DNA of 64,000 bases from Methanobrevibacter sp. V74 (GCF_963082495.1 NZ_CAUJAN010000003.1:248001-312000), one strand, 5' to 3'. Shown: positions 27,892-37,260, counted from the stretch's first letter. Program-made: numbers and translations. The notes: generated by a model from the letters alone, not told the origin.

Positions 27892-28404
27892 TCAATCCTT
27901 TTTGTTTAAATTAATAGTTCTTAATGATTCAAGAACAATATCATCTTTTAATGGGAATTTAGCTTTTCCTTCATCCATTCTGGGATTTATAAAAGATGCA
28001 GAACCCTCTTGTTTGATTTTATCAATATTTTCTTTAATTGCCTCATACATTGAATCATGCATTGATGGTACAAATAGAATTGGGGTGTCGTGTCCCTGAG
28101 CAGTGATTAAAAGAGTAGATATGGGATTGTCAGCAATTTTGTGAGCAAATTTAGAAATAGTGTTTGCTGTAGCTGGAGCAACTAATATTAAATCTTCCTG
28201 AGAATATTTAACATGCTCAATTTTGCCAGTTAATTTAGTAACTACACCATGCCCTGTTGCAAATTCCATTGCATTGGGATGGATGATTTCACATGCAGAT
28301 TCACTCATGAAACATTTAACATCAATATCATTTCTTCTAAACTCGCGTGCCAATTTAATTGATTCGGTAGCTGCAATACTGCCAGTAACACATAAAATAA
28401 TCAT
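27892..28404 (-). CDS. coaC: CoaC half (phosphopantothenoylcysteine decarboxylase) of a frameshifted CoaBC
   Basis: A 170-residue flavoprotein domain (HFCD family) that decarboxylates phosphopantothenoylcysteine in coenzyme A synthesis. VTGSIAATESIKLARE at the start, LVAPATANTISKFAHKIADN in the middle and the PSMHDSMYE segment are family marks. In archaea this domain is normally fused to CoaB. Here it stops shortly after an A5 run (27899-27903); removing one A would continue the frame into the CoaB half as one protein of about 390 residues. Confidence 0.85.
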   Translation of the reverse strand: MIILCVTGSIAATESIKLAREFRRNDIDVKCFMSESACEIIHPNAMEFATGHGVVTKLTGKIEHVKYSQEDLILVAPATANTISKFAHKIADNPISTLLITAQGHDTPILFVPSMHDSMYEAIKENIDKIKQEGSASFINPRMDEGKAKFPLKDDIVLESLRTINLNKKD

Positions 28405-28413
28405 TAAACCACC

Positions 28414-28956
28414 TTAAGTTATTTTAATATCTGATAAAATATAATCAAATACATATAAACTAGCTTCAAATTGATCTGTTGGTGCACTGTATAAGATGGC
28501 ATAAGCTTGGCCCCCTTTTTCAAACCAGACTGCTTTATGTTCTCTTTCAACACCATTCTCATTGGAAATGTAAACATATTCATAAGATTGCCTATCTCCA
28601 ATAACAGAGCTTCCAGATGAAACTAAAGTAAACGATGAATCAGACTCCATAGATTTATAAGTTGAGTTAATAAATTGATTAAAATCCTCATCAAGTGGTT
28701 TTTTCTCAAAATTAATATTGACTTGGCCAACACCTGCAGAGTCAATTGAGTTTAATTTTGAAATAGACATGATAGTATAATTTGAATTTGCTTGAGAATA
28801 ACCCCAATCTGAAGGATAATTTATAGTTAAACCTCCTTTAGATAATGTTTGAATAGTAGTTTTACTATTAGAATTATTACCAGCACTAACACTAGCAATT
28901 AAAAACAATATAAGGATTACTGCTATGATACTTCCTTTTAAAATTTTATCATTCAT
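28414..28956 (-). CDS. PsbP-like secreted or membrane-anchored protein
   Basis: About 180 residues. The N-terminal hydrophobic stretch (GSIIAVILILFLIASVSAG) is a signal peptide or anchor. The rest resembles the PsbP-like fold (LTINYPSDWGYSQ; QVNINFEKKPLDEDF) found in many Methanobrevibacter proteins of unknown role. A GTG at 28965 is in frame, but AGGTGA overlaps it and the ATG at 28956 has the correct spacing. It lies between coaC (10 bp away) and a Gly/Ser-rich membrane protein, all on the minus strand. Confidence 0.75.
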   Translation of the reverse strand: MNDKILKGSIIAVILILFLIASVSAGNNSNSKTTIQTLSKGGLTINYPSDWGYSQANSNYTIMSISKLNSIDSAGVGQVNINFEKKPLDEDFNQFINSTYKSMESDSSFTLVSSGSSVIGDRQSYEYVYISNENGVEREHKAVWFEKGGQAYAILYSAPTDQFEASLYVFDYILSDIKIT

Positions 28957-28980
28957 AAAAATCACCTGTTACATTGAGAA

Positions 28981-29703
28981 TTATTCCCCATTACCTCCTT
29001 CAGACTCAGAACCTCCACCATTAGAGGAACTACCTCCAGACTCAGAACCTCCACCATTAGAGGAACTACCTCCAGACTCAGAACTTCCACTGCCATCTGT
29101 TCCTTGAGTATTATCAGTAGTTTTTTCGGTTGGTTGTTCTGTCGTGGTTTCAACATCTCCATTAGTATTCTCATCATTCGTATCGTCTACATAAGAATAA
29201 TTTGAAGTATCAGTGACATTTGTAGTATTTACAACAGATACAATTTCAGGGAATGCTGTATCTTCAACAACAGCAACGACACTAGTATTAGACACTGATT
29301 CAGTATCTAAATTAAAAATACCATAAGCAACGCCTGCAGTAAATGCAACAACAAGTACAATTACCGCTATTAATTTAAAAGTGCTACTATTTCTTGATGA
29401 TTTCTTCTTATTATATTTAACATCATCTTTTTTAGGATTTATAATATATTTTTGAACTAAATCTTGCTCTTGCTTTTTTTTATCTGTGGTAGGTTTTTTA
29501 TTTCTTCTTTTATTAGTTTTAGGAGCAGATTTTCCTTGCATAGACCTTATTCTTTTAGTAGCTTCGACTGCATCAATAGAATTAAGTTTATCTTCATATT
29601 TAGAACGGAAATATCTATATTTTTCACCAGAAAGCTTACCAGATTTATAATCTGCATCCAAACTGCTCATTATTTGAAGAAGTTTATCTCTATCATCTGA
29701 CAT
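28981..29703 (-). CDS. Membrane protein with Gly/Ser-rich repeat tail
   Basis: A 240-residue protein. Residues 1-60 form a charged helical domain (LDADYKSGKLSGEKYRYF), followed by a very basic linker, one transmembrane helix near 108-128 (FKLIAVIVLVVAFTAGVAYG), a Thr/Asn-rich segment, and a low-complexity C-terminus of Gly, Ser, Asn and Glu. The tail is encoded by perfect 36-bp DNA repeats. Topology suggests a cytoplasmic basic head and an outer flexible tail. No family is recognised with confidence. The PsbP-like gene follows closely. Confidence 0.7.
   Translation of the reverse strand: MSDDRDKLLQIMSSLDADYKSGKLSGEKYRYFRSKYEDKLNSIDAVEATKRIRSMQGKSAPKTNKRRNKKPTTDKKKQEQDLVQKYIINPKKDDVKYNKKKSSRNSSTFKLIAVIVLVVAFTAGVAYGIFNLDTESVSNTSVVAVVEDTAFPEIVSVVNTTNVTDTSNYSYVDDTNDENTNGDVETTTEQPTEKTTDNTQGTDGSGSSESGGSSSNGGGSESGGSSSNGGGSESEGGNGE
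29004..29075. repeat. Two perfect 36-bp tandem repeats
   Basis: Two identical 36-bp units (29004-29039, 29040-29075) with a partial third unit after them, encoding a 12-residue Gly/Ser/Asn block each. A likely site of slippage length change. Confidence 0.85.
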
Positions 29704-29762
29704 GCCTACCCCCCTGAATTATTATACTGTAAGTTATATTTAAACATCAATTTAAATGTTAC

Positions 29763-30572
29763 TTAAAATTCCGGATATGAACCTAAAACTTTTAAAAAAT
29801 AAGTATTATCCTCAATTTCTTCAAAAATACCTTTAATCAAATCCTCATTCTTATGACCTATAAAGTCAACAAAAAATAAATATTTGCCTAAACCTTTTCT
29901 AGATGGCCTAGATTCAATTTTTGTTAAGTTAATATTATTTTTTTGGAAAATTCCTAAAATATTATATAATCCGCCAGGACGGTCTTCATATATGGAAAAG
30001 ATTATTGATGTCTTATCTCTGCCTGTAGGCTCATGATCATCATTTGAAACAACAATGAATCTTGTTTCATTATTATCTGTATCTTGAATATTTGTTTTAA
30101 GAATTTCTAAATCATACAACTCTGCAGCTTTTACATTCCCAATGGCCGCTTTAGATATATCTCCAATAATACTTTTTGCAGCATTTGCCGTGCTGACTGC
30201 ATAATGAGGTCGTATTTTACTTTCCCGGATAAATTCCCTGCATTGGGCTATTGCTTGTGCATGAGAATAAATATTTTCAATATCTTCCATACTGCAACCA
30301 GGATTAACAATTAAGTTTTGATTAATGGGAATAATAAGTTCCCCACATATTTTTAAATCAAATTTATGAGCCAATGAATCTAAAGTTTCTCCAACTGGAC
30401 CTTCAATAGAGTTTTCAATAGGAACAACACCATATTTAGTTTCATTATTTGAAACACTTTCCATCACCGCAGAAATAGTGCAATAGGGAATTAAATCATC
30501 GCTTAGCATATTAGCCGCTTGATGGGTAAATGTTCCTTTGGGACCTAGAAATGAAATTAATGTAATAATCAC
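29763..30572 (-). CDS. pheA: Prephenate dehydratase
   Basis: A 269-residue enzyme converting prephenate to phenylpyruvate. It starts with SFLGPKGTFTHQAA and has the catalytic NNETRFIVV region near 185, then a C-terminal ACT domain with the ESRPSRKGLGKY regulatory segment for phenylalanine. No chorismate mutase domain is fused. The only start giving a complete N-terminus is a GTG at 30572, preceded by a G-rich run acting as Shine-Dalgarno. Feedback by phenylalanine is expected from the ACT domain. Confidence 0.93.
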   Translation of the reverse strand: MIITLISFLGPKGTFTHQAANMLSDDLIPYCTISAVMESVSNNETKYGVVPIENSIEGPVGETLDSLAHKFDLKICGELIIPINQNLIVNPGCSMEDIENIYSHAQAIAQCREFIRESKIRPHYAVSTANAAKSIIGDISKAAIGNVKAAELYDLEILKTNIQDTDNNETRFIVVSNDDHEPTGRDKTSIIFSIYEDRPGGLYNILGIFQKNNINLTKIESRPSRKGLGKYLFFVDFIGHKNEDLIKGIFEEIEDNTYFLKVLGSYPEF

Positions 30573-30601
30573 TCCCCCCCATTTTAAAAAAAAAAGATAG
30601 T

Positions 30602-31405
30602 TTAAGATTCTAATTTTTCAATCAGTCTTAAAATATCAGTCTGTGTTATAATACCAACGATTTCGTCATCATCAACAACCGGTAAACCATTGAAACCAGT
30701 TTCAATCATGATTTTAGCCACTTCAGAAATTGTAGCTTCTTTTGAAGTGAATTTTGGATTAGATGACATGACATCGCCTACCAAAACCTCTTTAATTTGA
30801 GATTTTTGATATTTTTCAGGTACTTTCTTTCTAAAGTCAATGAATGCTCTCATTAAATCTTTAGATGTGACAATACCTACAAGCCCTCCATCATCGACAA
30901 CTGGGAGTCTGCCTACATGGGATTCAATCATTTGTCTTCTGGCATGAACAAGTCTTTCAGTTGATGAAACCTCAACCAAATCTTTAGTCATGATTTCTTT
31001 AACAACAATTTTATCAAAAGCGATTCCCACTGCAAGAGTAACAAAATCCGCCTTGGATACGATTCCAACCATTTTGTCATCTTCATCAATGACTGGAACA
31101 GAACCAATACCATTATCTAACATTAATCTTGCTACTTCGTCTAATTTCATTGTTTGAGGAACTGTAAATACTTCTTTAACCATTATGGATGAAATATGAA
31201 GTCTTGATGCAGGCATACTTTCATATTTTGAGGAACCAAGACTATTAGCAATATCCCTTTCAGAAATAATACCTACTAATTCTTTATTATTGGTTACCGG
31301 CAAACGTGAAATATTATGTTTACGTAATAACTTCAAAGCATCAGAAAGATTTTGATCTTTGTCTATGGTAATAATATCCTCAGACATCAAATTCTTAATT
31401 TGCAT
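30602..31405 (-). CDS. Four-CBS-domain protein
   Basis: A 267-residue protein made only of CBS domains: two Bateman pairs (about 1-120 and 130-265), each CBS carrying a xPVxD and GIxTxxD pattern. Such proteins bind adenine nucleotides or SAM and usually act as sensors; there is no effector domain here. GGAGATGAT precedes the ATG. A second four-CBS gene lies 23 bp upstream on the same strand, so the two are probably co-expressed and may assemble together. Confidence 0.85.
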   Translation of the reverse strand: MQIKNLMSEDIITIDKDQNLSDALKLLRKHNISRLPVTNNKELVGIISERDIANSLGSSKYESMPASRLHISSIMVKEVFTVPQTMKLDEVARLMLDNGIGSVPVIDEDDKMVGIVSKADFVTLAVGIAFDKIVVKEIMTKDLVEVSSTERLVHARRQMIESHVGRLPVVDDGGLVGIVTSKDLMRAFIDFRKKVPEKYQKSQIKEVLVGDVMSSNPKFTSKEATISEVAKIMIETGFNGLPVVDDDEIVGIITQTDILRLIEKLES

Positions 31406-31427
31406 ATTATCATCTCCTATTATAAGT

Positions 31428-32363
31428 TTAATATCTTTTAACTGCGTTTAATATATCTCTTTCAGTAATAATTCCCATGATTTGGTCATTTTTAACAACA
31501 GGAACTCCACCTATATTTTTTTCAGCAAAAAGTTCACATAACTCGCCAATACTCATAGTAGGTTCTACAGTAATTGGATCTTTAACCATGATGTCTGAAA
31601 TTACGGTTTCTAATACATCAGTTGCTAAATTGGAATTCAAATGATCAAATAATTCTTTTGCATTTAAGAATTTTATAACATCGGTAGAAGTCAAGATTCC
31701 TAATAATTTTTTAGCTGCTTTAGAAATATCTGCTTCACCACCAACAACAGGAATTCTTCTTAAACCATTTCTTACCATGATTTTACATGCACCTTCCAAA
31801 GGTGTTCCTGGAGTTGTTGTGAAAACTTTAGGACTCATATAGTCCTGTACAGTTTCTTTACCTGCAACACCTGCCAAGGATAATGCAATATCTCTTTCGG
31901 TTACAATACCTGCAAGTTTTTCCTCATGGTCTAAAATAGGAATGGCTCCTAATTGATTATCTAACATTACATCTAAAGTTTCACCAAGTGAAGCTTTACT
32001 AGATACTGTTATTAAATCACGAGTCATAATTTCTTTAACAGGTTCATTAATTGCTGCCAAGAAGTTATCTTCGTATTTTTTCTCAATAATGTTAAATTTT
32101 TTCCCTCCACCAAAGAAATCTAATATATCCATTACAGTCACAATACCTAATAATTTGCCAGAACCTGGGTCAGTGATTGGCAATCTTCTAAATTCATGTT
32201 CCATCATTACTTTAGCAGTATCTTTGATACTTTTTGAAGGAGGAATGGAAATTACCTCCCTAGTTGCAATAGCCATGATGTCCCCTTCCCTATCATGAAC
32301 TTTAGTTTCACGTTCAACTGCGCCTGTGTTTGATTTTCTATTAATAGATGTTTTATCTTTCAT
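31428..32363 (-). CDS. Four-CBS-domain protein
   Basis: About 311 residues with a basic N-terminal extension (about 25 residues) and four CBS domains as two pairs. ISIPPSKSIKDTAKVM and GELCELFAEKNIGGVPVV mark the first and last domains. The frame opens at a GTG (32369), but that GTG lies within the Shine-Dalgarno GAGGTG, and the ATG at 32363 is correctly spaced. It differs from its downstream neighbour in sequence, so this looks like an old duplication. The ligand and target are unknown. Confidence 0.85.
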   Translation of the reverse strand: MKDKTSINRKSNTGAVERETKVHDREGDIMAIATREVISIPPSKSIKDTAKVMMEHEFRRLPITDPGSGKLLGIVTVMDILDFFGGGKKFNIIEKKYEDNFLAAINEPVKEIMTRDLITVSSKASLGETLDVMLDNQLGAIPILDHEEKLAGIVTERDIALSLAGVAGKETVQDYMSPKVFTTTPGTPLEGACKIMVRNGLRRIPVVGGEADISKAAKKLLGILTSTDVIKFLNAKELFDHLNSNLATDVLETVISDIMVKDPITVEPTMSIGELCELFAEKNIGGVPVVKNDQIMGIITERDILNAVKRY

Positions 32364-32430
32364 TTGCACACCTCTATTATTTACAATTACACATCAATAA
32401 AATAAAATCTCAATAATATTAAAAACAAAA

Positions 32431-33129
32431 TTACTCAATATTCAAAATTTTATGAATTTGAGGAATGGTGGAAACTTCAAAATATTGCCCAACAACTTCG
32501 GAAAAAACAAATAATTTAGAATTAATGTCTTTCCATTCCCCTATAGGACTAGAAGGTTGGATAATTATTTTAAGATTGTTTTTGTTTGAAATATTTTGCG
32601 ATAATTTTTCAACTACCTCTTCAAATGACTTTATTTTTGTTGATGGCAATATAACTACTTTACAATATACACTTATAGATTTTGAAATTAATAAATTTAG
32701 TGATTTAATTTCATTTAAAAAAATACTTTCATCAAAATCCCCATCAAAATGCTCAGGTAGCTTAATATCTAATGAAACTACGTCCAATTTTTCAATAGAG
32801 TCAATTTTATCTGACATTGTTCCATTAGTTTCAAGCATAATATTCAAATCAGTCCTATGTGATACGGCATTTATAAATTCTGCATAAAGTGCAGGTTCCC
32901 CTCCTGTAAATGAAATAGTCTTACAGTCAGGAGTTAAAATCTTATTAATTTGTGAAACCACTTCATCAGGAGTCATTAATTTACCAACAGACTCCGATTT
33001 ACTATCTTCAGTATCACAGTAGTTGCAGTTCAAATTACATCCTGCAAATCTAACAAAAATTTGCCTTTCACCTATTAAAAGACCTTCACCTTGAAAGGAT
33101 GAAAATATTTCAATGATTGGAGCTTTCAT
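32431..33129 (-). CDS. queE: 7-carboxy-7-deazaguanine synthase QueE
   Basis: A 232-residue radical SAM enzyme that turns carboxytetrahydropterin into 7-carboxy-7-deazaguanine, used for archaeosine in archaeal tRNA. FSSFQGEG at the start and the cluster motif CNLNCNYC (about 30-37) are diagnostic, with TGGEPAL after them. Its start codon shares a base with the queD stop (TAATG). It ends a three-gene unit DUF366-queD-queE. Confidence 0.93.
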   Translation of the reverse strand: MKAPIIEIFSSFQGEGLLIGERQIFVRFAGCNLNCNYCDTEDSKSESVGKLMTPDEVVSQINKILTPDCKTISFTGGEPALYAEFINAVSHRTDLNIMLETNGTMSDKIDSIEKLDVVSLDIKLPEHFDGDFDESIFLNEIKSLNLLISKSISVYCKVVILPSTKIKSFEEVVEKLSQNISNKNNLKIIIQPSSPIGEWKDINSKLFVFSEVVGQYFEVSTIPQIHKILNIE

Positions 33130-33644
33130 TATAACTCTTTCCTATATTCAGCACCTTGTCCAATTCCTTCATTTACACAGATTGCTATATATTCAAGATT
33201 ATCATAGCTTTCAGCTAGTTTTTTAGCTAAGGATTCAGCGAAAAACTTAGATAATTCTTCAGCAGAAGAATATGGAAGAGGTAAAAACACACAATCCTCA
33301 CAAGGAATAGTATATCCCTTACCATCAATTTTAAAAGAAACAGAGTTCTGCTTTTTCAAATTAAAAATTGAATCTTTTTTCTTATCAAAATCTTTGAATT
33401 CTATTAAATCATTGTAAACTGGAATTAGTAATCTGTGATCTAGTTCATCACAAATAGCTTTTGTATAACTTTTAACATCTTTAAAATCAACTACAAATTC
33501 GAATTTTCCTGTTCTTTCACCTTCTATTTCAACATCAACAAAATAAGAGTGTCCATGAATAAATCCGCAGGATTCATGCCCTGGAATTACATGAGCTGAG
33601 GAAAATCTTAAATTTGACTGAACACCATTGACTAAAATTTTCAT
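33129..33644 (-). CDS. queD: 6-carboxytetrahydropterin synthase QueD
   Basis: A 171-residue member of the QueD/PTPS family, making carboxytetrahydropterin for deazapurine synthesis. The zinc-binding histidines are seen in [10 protein letters not shown] and HGHSY. It carries an insertion near residues 85-110 relative to short bacterial QueD, which makes it longer than the usual 120-140 residues. It overlaps the DUF366 gene by 4 bp and queE by one base, so all three are coupled. Confidence 0.9.
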   Translation of the reverse strand: MKILVNGVQSNLRFSSAHVIPGHESCGFIHGHSYFVDVEIEGERTGKFEFVVDFKDVKSYTKAICDELDHRLLIPVYNDLIEFKDFDKKKDSIFNLKKQNSVSFKIDGKGYTIPCEDCVFLPLPYSSAEELSKFFAESLAKKLAESYDNLEYIAICVNEGIGQGAEYRKEL

Positions 33645-34234
33645 ACTAACACCTTTGTTTTACTTATATCATTTTCAATTGTTTCCAATTCATCAATGAA
33701 TCTATTTACTGTAGTATCGATTAATTCTTTAACATTTTCTTTTGTGAATATTTGTTTGCCATTAACTTTAATATCATAAAGCCCGATTGTATCTACATCA
33801 TCTGGAGTTCCTTTATCTTCTAGGTTTAAGGCAAAATGGATTTTGGCGGAGCTTAGAGAAACACTGGCTATTGAAATAGACAGCTTTCTGTTGTCCACGA
33901 AAATATCATCACCTTCTCTTTTGGTTGGAACACCATATTCAGTTAATATCTCTCTGAAAATCAATACAAGAAGCCTTTGTCTTAAATAAGCAACCCTCAT
34001 GTTAGTTGGTTGCTGGTCAAAGAATTCGCAAATGAAATTGACCATGTAATTTGATTTGATTTCAAGACCTACATCAGCAAAGTCCTTTAAATTATCAGGG
34101 GCAATATTAACCGGACCAATCCAGGTTATGATTGAAGATCCATATATTCCAAACTCCTGAAATGCCCAGGACGGATCAATTTGGCTTCCATCATATTCAA
34201 ATATTTCATCAATATGTTTATGGTTAATAGTCAT
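33641..34234 (-). CDS. DUF366 family protein
   Basis: A 197-residue archaeal protein that I recognise as DUF366, whose function is unknown. It has no signal peptide or membrane segment. AGGT precedes the ATG. It is translationally coupled to queD and queE, which suggests a role tied to deazapurine or archaeosine synthesis, or to tRNA handling; this is context only. It is divergent from the nucleotidyltransferase gene across 167 bp. Confidence 0.8.
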   Translation of the reverse strand: MTINHKHIDEIFEYDGSQIDPSWAFQEFGIYGSSIITWIGPVNIAPDNLKDFADVGLEIKSNYMVNFICEFFDQQPTNMRVAYLRQRLLVLIFREILTEYGVPTKREGDDIFVDNRKLSISIASVSLSSAKIHFALNLEDKGTPDDVDTIGLYDIKVNGKQIFTKENVKELIDTTVNRFIDELETIENDISKTKVLV

Positions 34235-34401
34235 AATAATACCTTTATGATTTTTAATTTACTTAATTACTTATTAATATTTATTTAAAGATATTAAAAA
34301 ATTATGTATGTAACTTGTACCTTTGAAATAAAAAATCCCTTTATCCCCAAATCAAAAACTAAATTTAATAGATATTATAAATTATACACATAGGAGATAT
34401 T

Positions 34402-35475
34402 ATGCAACAAGTAAGAACAAGAGATTTTATCCATACTGCCGACGATTTATATTTCGCATCAACTAACTACCTTCACCCAGAAGACAGAATAATATCCTTT
34501 CTAAGATATATTCCAGACCCTGAAGGGGATCGTGAAAAAAACGGTAAAAGATATAGAAAAGTAGGCTCAGCTGAAGCTTACACTTATCTTAGAGAAAATC
34601 ATCCTGATTATTTATACTTCAGTGATGTAACTAATGTTGAAATGATGGGAGTGCCATTGGATAAAGTTGAAAGAATCATTAAACCTGAAATGAGATTATT
34701 GGGTCTTAAGGATACTTTTGAAAAAGGAGGAGAAATTAAGAATCCTGAATTAATTGCCAAATTAATGGATGTTGCTGACTTTTTCCATTTTATGGCTGAT
34801 ATTCCATATGACCATTTAGGAATTTCAGGTTCCATTTTGCCAGGCCTTCAAAAAAGTGATGTGAGTGACCTGGACTTTGTTGTATACGGTCTAGATAACC
34901 ACAGACGTGCAATAACTGCTTTTAAAGAACATAGAGGAAAAGAAGTTTATATCAAAGAAATTGACAAGTACATTACTGTACAAGGCATCACTGATGATTA
35001 CTGGGATTTTGTATATAACAAAAGAATGAGCGATGAAAGTCTTACAAAAGAAGAATTTAGATGGTATGAAAATAGAAAAGCAAATCGTGGAACCATAAAC
35101 GGAACATTGTTTGACATTTTAGCCACTAGAGATTATGATGAAATTGAAGGTGCTTGGGGAGATACTGTATATGAACCTCAAGGGACATCTCAAATTGAAT
35201 GTGATATTGTAAGTGCTCTTGGAGCATTCGACAATCCTTCACTTTACACGATTGACAATGTAGAAATCCTTGATGGTGTAGATGTACCTTTAACTGAAGT
35301 AGTATCATTTACACACACTTATGCAGGCGAAGTAATAGATGGGGAGCATGTAATAGCTGAAGGCAAAATAGAAAAAGTAATTGTCAATGGTGAATTTGAC
35401 CATTACAGATTAGTTGTTGGAACTACTAGAGAAGCTATTGATGAATATTTGAAACTCAAGGAAATTCCAAAGTGA
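34402..35475 (+). CDS. Predicted nucleotidyltransferase (COG1665-like)
   Basis: A 357-residue soluble protein. The segment GISGSILPGLQKSDVSDLDFVVYG (starting near residue 138) carries the GSxxxG and SDxD features of the polymerase-beta-type nucleotidyltransferase fold. The N-terminal 100 residues form an uncharacterised domain and the C-terminus looks like a beta-rich domain. The family is widespread in methanogens with no assigned substrate. AGGAGAT precedes the ATG. A 2-kb relic zone follows it. Confidence 0.7.
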   Translation: MQQVRTRDFIHTADDLYFASTNYLHPEDRIISFLRYIPDPEGDREKNGKRYRKVGSAEAYTYLRENHPDYLYFSDVTNVEMMGVPLDKVERIIKPEMRLLGLKDTFEKGGEIKNPELIAKLMDVADFFHFMADIPYDHLGISGSILPGLQKSDVSDLDFVVYGLDNHRRAITAFKEHRGKEVYIKEIDKYITVQGITDDYWDFVYNKRMSDESLTKEEFRWYENRKANRGTINGTLFDILATRDYDEIEGAWGDTVYEPQGTSQIECDIVSALGAFDNPSLYTIDNVEILDGVDVPLTEVVSFTHTYAGEVIDGEHVIAEGKIEKVIVNGEFDHYRLVVGTTREAIDEYLKLKEIPK

Positions 35476-35822
35476 ACCATGCAATATTTGACTGAGTTTT
35501 AATGCTATTATTCAAATAAGCAAATCAAGAGCATACGAACAAACTAAAAAAAAAACCAAACTCCTACTCAAAATTGGTTAGGCTTAGAAATACTAGGGAT
35601 AGTGAAATAGAAGTTATATTTATCTTAAAGATTTCATCTGATGTGAATAATAATTATAACTAATTATTTTATTATTAAAGGCACTTAATCGATTAATTTA
35701 ACGGCATATTTCATCATCAACAATATTCATCATATATAATATCTATTGATTACTTTAATTTTAAATAAGCTATTATAAATTGATTATAATGTTAATTCTA
35801 TTATTATTACAAAAAAAATAGA

Positions 35823-35989
35823 GGCTCTTTCAAAAACTAGGTGATTTAAGTATCTGCAAGTTTTTTATTAAAAACTTTTTCTTTGGAGTTATTTTCATAA
35901 TTTAAAGCTAATTAACCAATTATTTTGAAAATTTTAAATGAATAGATTAATCGAAAAAACTATTTATCCCACAAGTTTTTGAAAGAGAC
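35823..35989. mobile_element. MITE-like palindromic element, copy 1 (167 bp)
   Basis: The ends GGCTCTTTCAAAAACT and the complement of AAGTTTTTGAAAGAGAC form terminal inverted repeats. AAAATAGA flanks both ends directly (35815-35822 and 35990-35997), as expected for an 8-bp target-site duplication. There is no reading frame inside. It is clearly similar along its length to the element at 51822-51995. Confidence 0.8.
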
Positions 35990-36000
35990 AAAATAGAAAT

Positions 36001-36150
36001 TGTGGAAACATTTAAATAGTGATGCATACATAAAACATTAAGTGAAAGATTCAGAAGGTAAAAGCCTCCAAGAGGTTTAGCCTCCTTTAGCTTCGTCGCC
36101 ACAGGCGACGACATTATACTGCAAGGAGGTTCTTCAATCTTCAAATACTC
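36001..36150 (-). pseudogene. Relic of the 3' end of an IS200/IS605 tnpB with omega-RNA-like hairpins
   Basis: On the minus strand, YLKIEEP in one frame continues after a frameshift as LQYNVVACGDEAKGG and a stop at 36078. The ACGD-E tail is typical of TnpB C-termini. The same DNA folds into a GC-rich 8-bp hairpin (36093-36111, loop ACA) inside CCTCCTT/AAGGAGG arms (36081-36087, 36123-36129), with CCTC/GAGG nearby. That is how TnpB guide RNAs overlap the end of the gene. The rest of tnpB is missing. Confidence 0.55.
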
Positions 36151-36153
36151 TTT

Positions 36154-36360
36154 TTATAATACATCATCAAGTAAATCAATAAATAAAAAATCATCAAATT
36201 CTATGCTTTGAAATACAGGCCATACAATAATATCTACAATTTGAAGCCCCTTATGATTTACAGAATCTTCATGTTTAATATCAACATTATAGCCATCAAC
36301 ATTGTCTAAGATAGGTAAAAACATGTTGTTGAAGTTATCCACATATTTTTCTTTTGATTT
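36154..36360 (-). pseudogene. Relic resembling the C-terminus of a DUF3800 protein
   Basis: A 62-codon open tail on the minus strand contains DSVNHKGLQIVDIIVWPVFQ, which resembles the conserved DS...GLQ..D end of DUF3800 proteins (RNase H-like, often in defence or mobile contexts). There is no start and no upstream domain in frame. It directly abuts the tnpB relic. Confidence 0.4.
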
Positions 36361-36369
36361 ACACTTATC

Positions 36370-37260
36370 TACGATTATTATTTATTTTTAATTCTTTTGA
36401 TAATTCTGAAGCTATTGTATCATAAACTTATAATCATATTATTAGCTATTATATGGTTTGGGCGTTCTATTTCCATTGAGTTCCTTGGATTTATCAATTC
36501 TTTTCTTATGTATGGTTCTAGCTTTTTTTACTAATCTATCTACATGAACTTTAATTTCATCAACATTATCATCATTATCCCACCATAGTTTTTCAGCATA
36601 ATTTCACAACTCCAAATTAAGTTTCTTTTTCTGAGAATCAGAGAATCTAAATGAAATATTCAACAAAAATCCATATATCCGCCTATTTTTTGATTAATTT
36701 CATCCCACAACTCACCATTATAAATTTCAGCACAAAATTAGTTTCAGCATATGAACTGTACGATTATATGCAACATTAATCAAATCTTCAATATAATCAT
36801 TAGTGACCCCTTCAAATTATCTTTCCTAATATTTTTTTGTATAAGCTAATGATGTCCAAGGATAAACCATATTCATTCAATAATTCATTACCAACAATAT
36901 AATCTTGGATTTTAGCAATATCATTTATTCTAGAAACATTATCAATTTCTGCTCTCATATCATTAACATTAGAAAGAAATCTTGTAATTTCATCCTATTA
37001 AGTTAAAAGCATTACCTACACCATGAAGAGATAACTAGAAAAATCTATCATCCTCTTAAGATCTAATCTGCAATTTCTTGCTCAGCTTCTTCAAGCAAGG
37101 TTTCAAGAGTTTTTTGATGGTACCCAACATATCGATTTAGACATACCAAATACTTCGTTGAGTCGATTCTTTTATTCCATTCTCCATACAAAATCGTATA
37201 AACTTAGGATCCTTCCAGATATCATAACTGATAAGGCGATATAGACATATAAATCATTAG
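36370..37260 (-). pseudogene. Broken coding DNA, family unknown
   Basis: Minus-strand frames read as protein in pieces joined by stops and frameshifts: HQKTLETLLEEAEQEIAD near 37065-37125, NDIAKIQDYIVGNELLNEYG near 36870-36930, and KKARTIHKKRIDKSKELNG near 36480-36540. Together they suggest one or two decayed genes of about 300 codons. I do not recognise the family. The 280 bp up to 37542 are AT-rich and hold the promoter of the next gene. Confidence 0.4.

Noticed and set aside
27892-27915. TTTAAAC slippery heptamer near the end of coaC
   Set aside because: It is a classic -1 frameshift site, but the CoaB half is in the +1 frame, so slipping there would not produce CoaBC.
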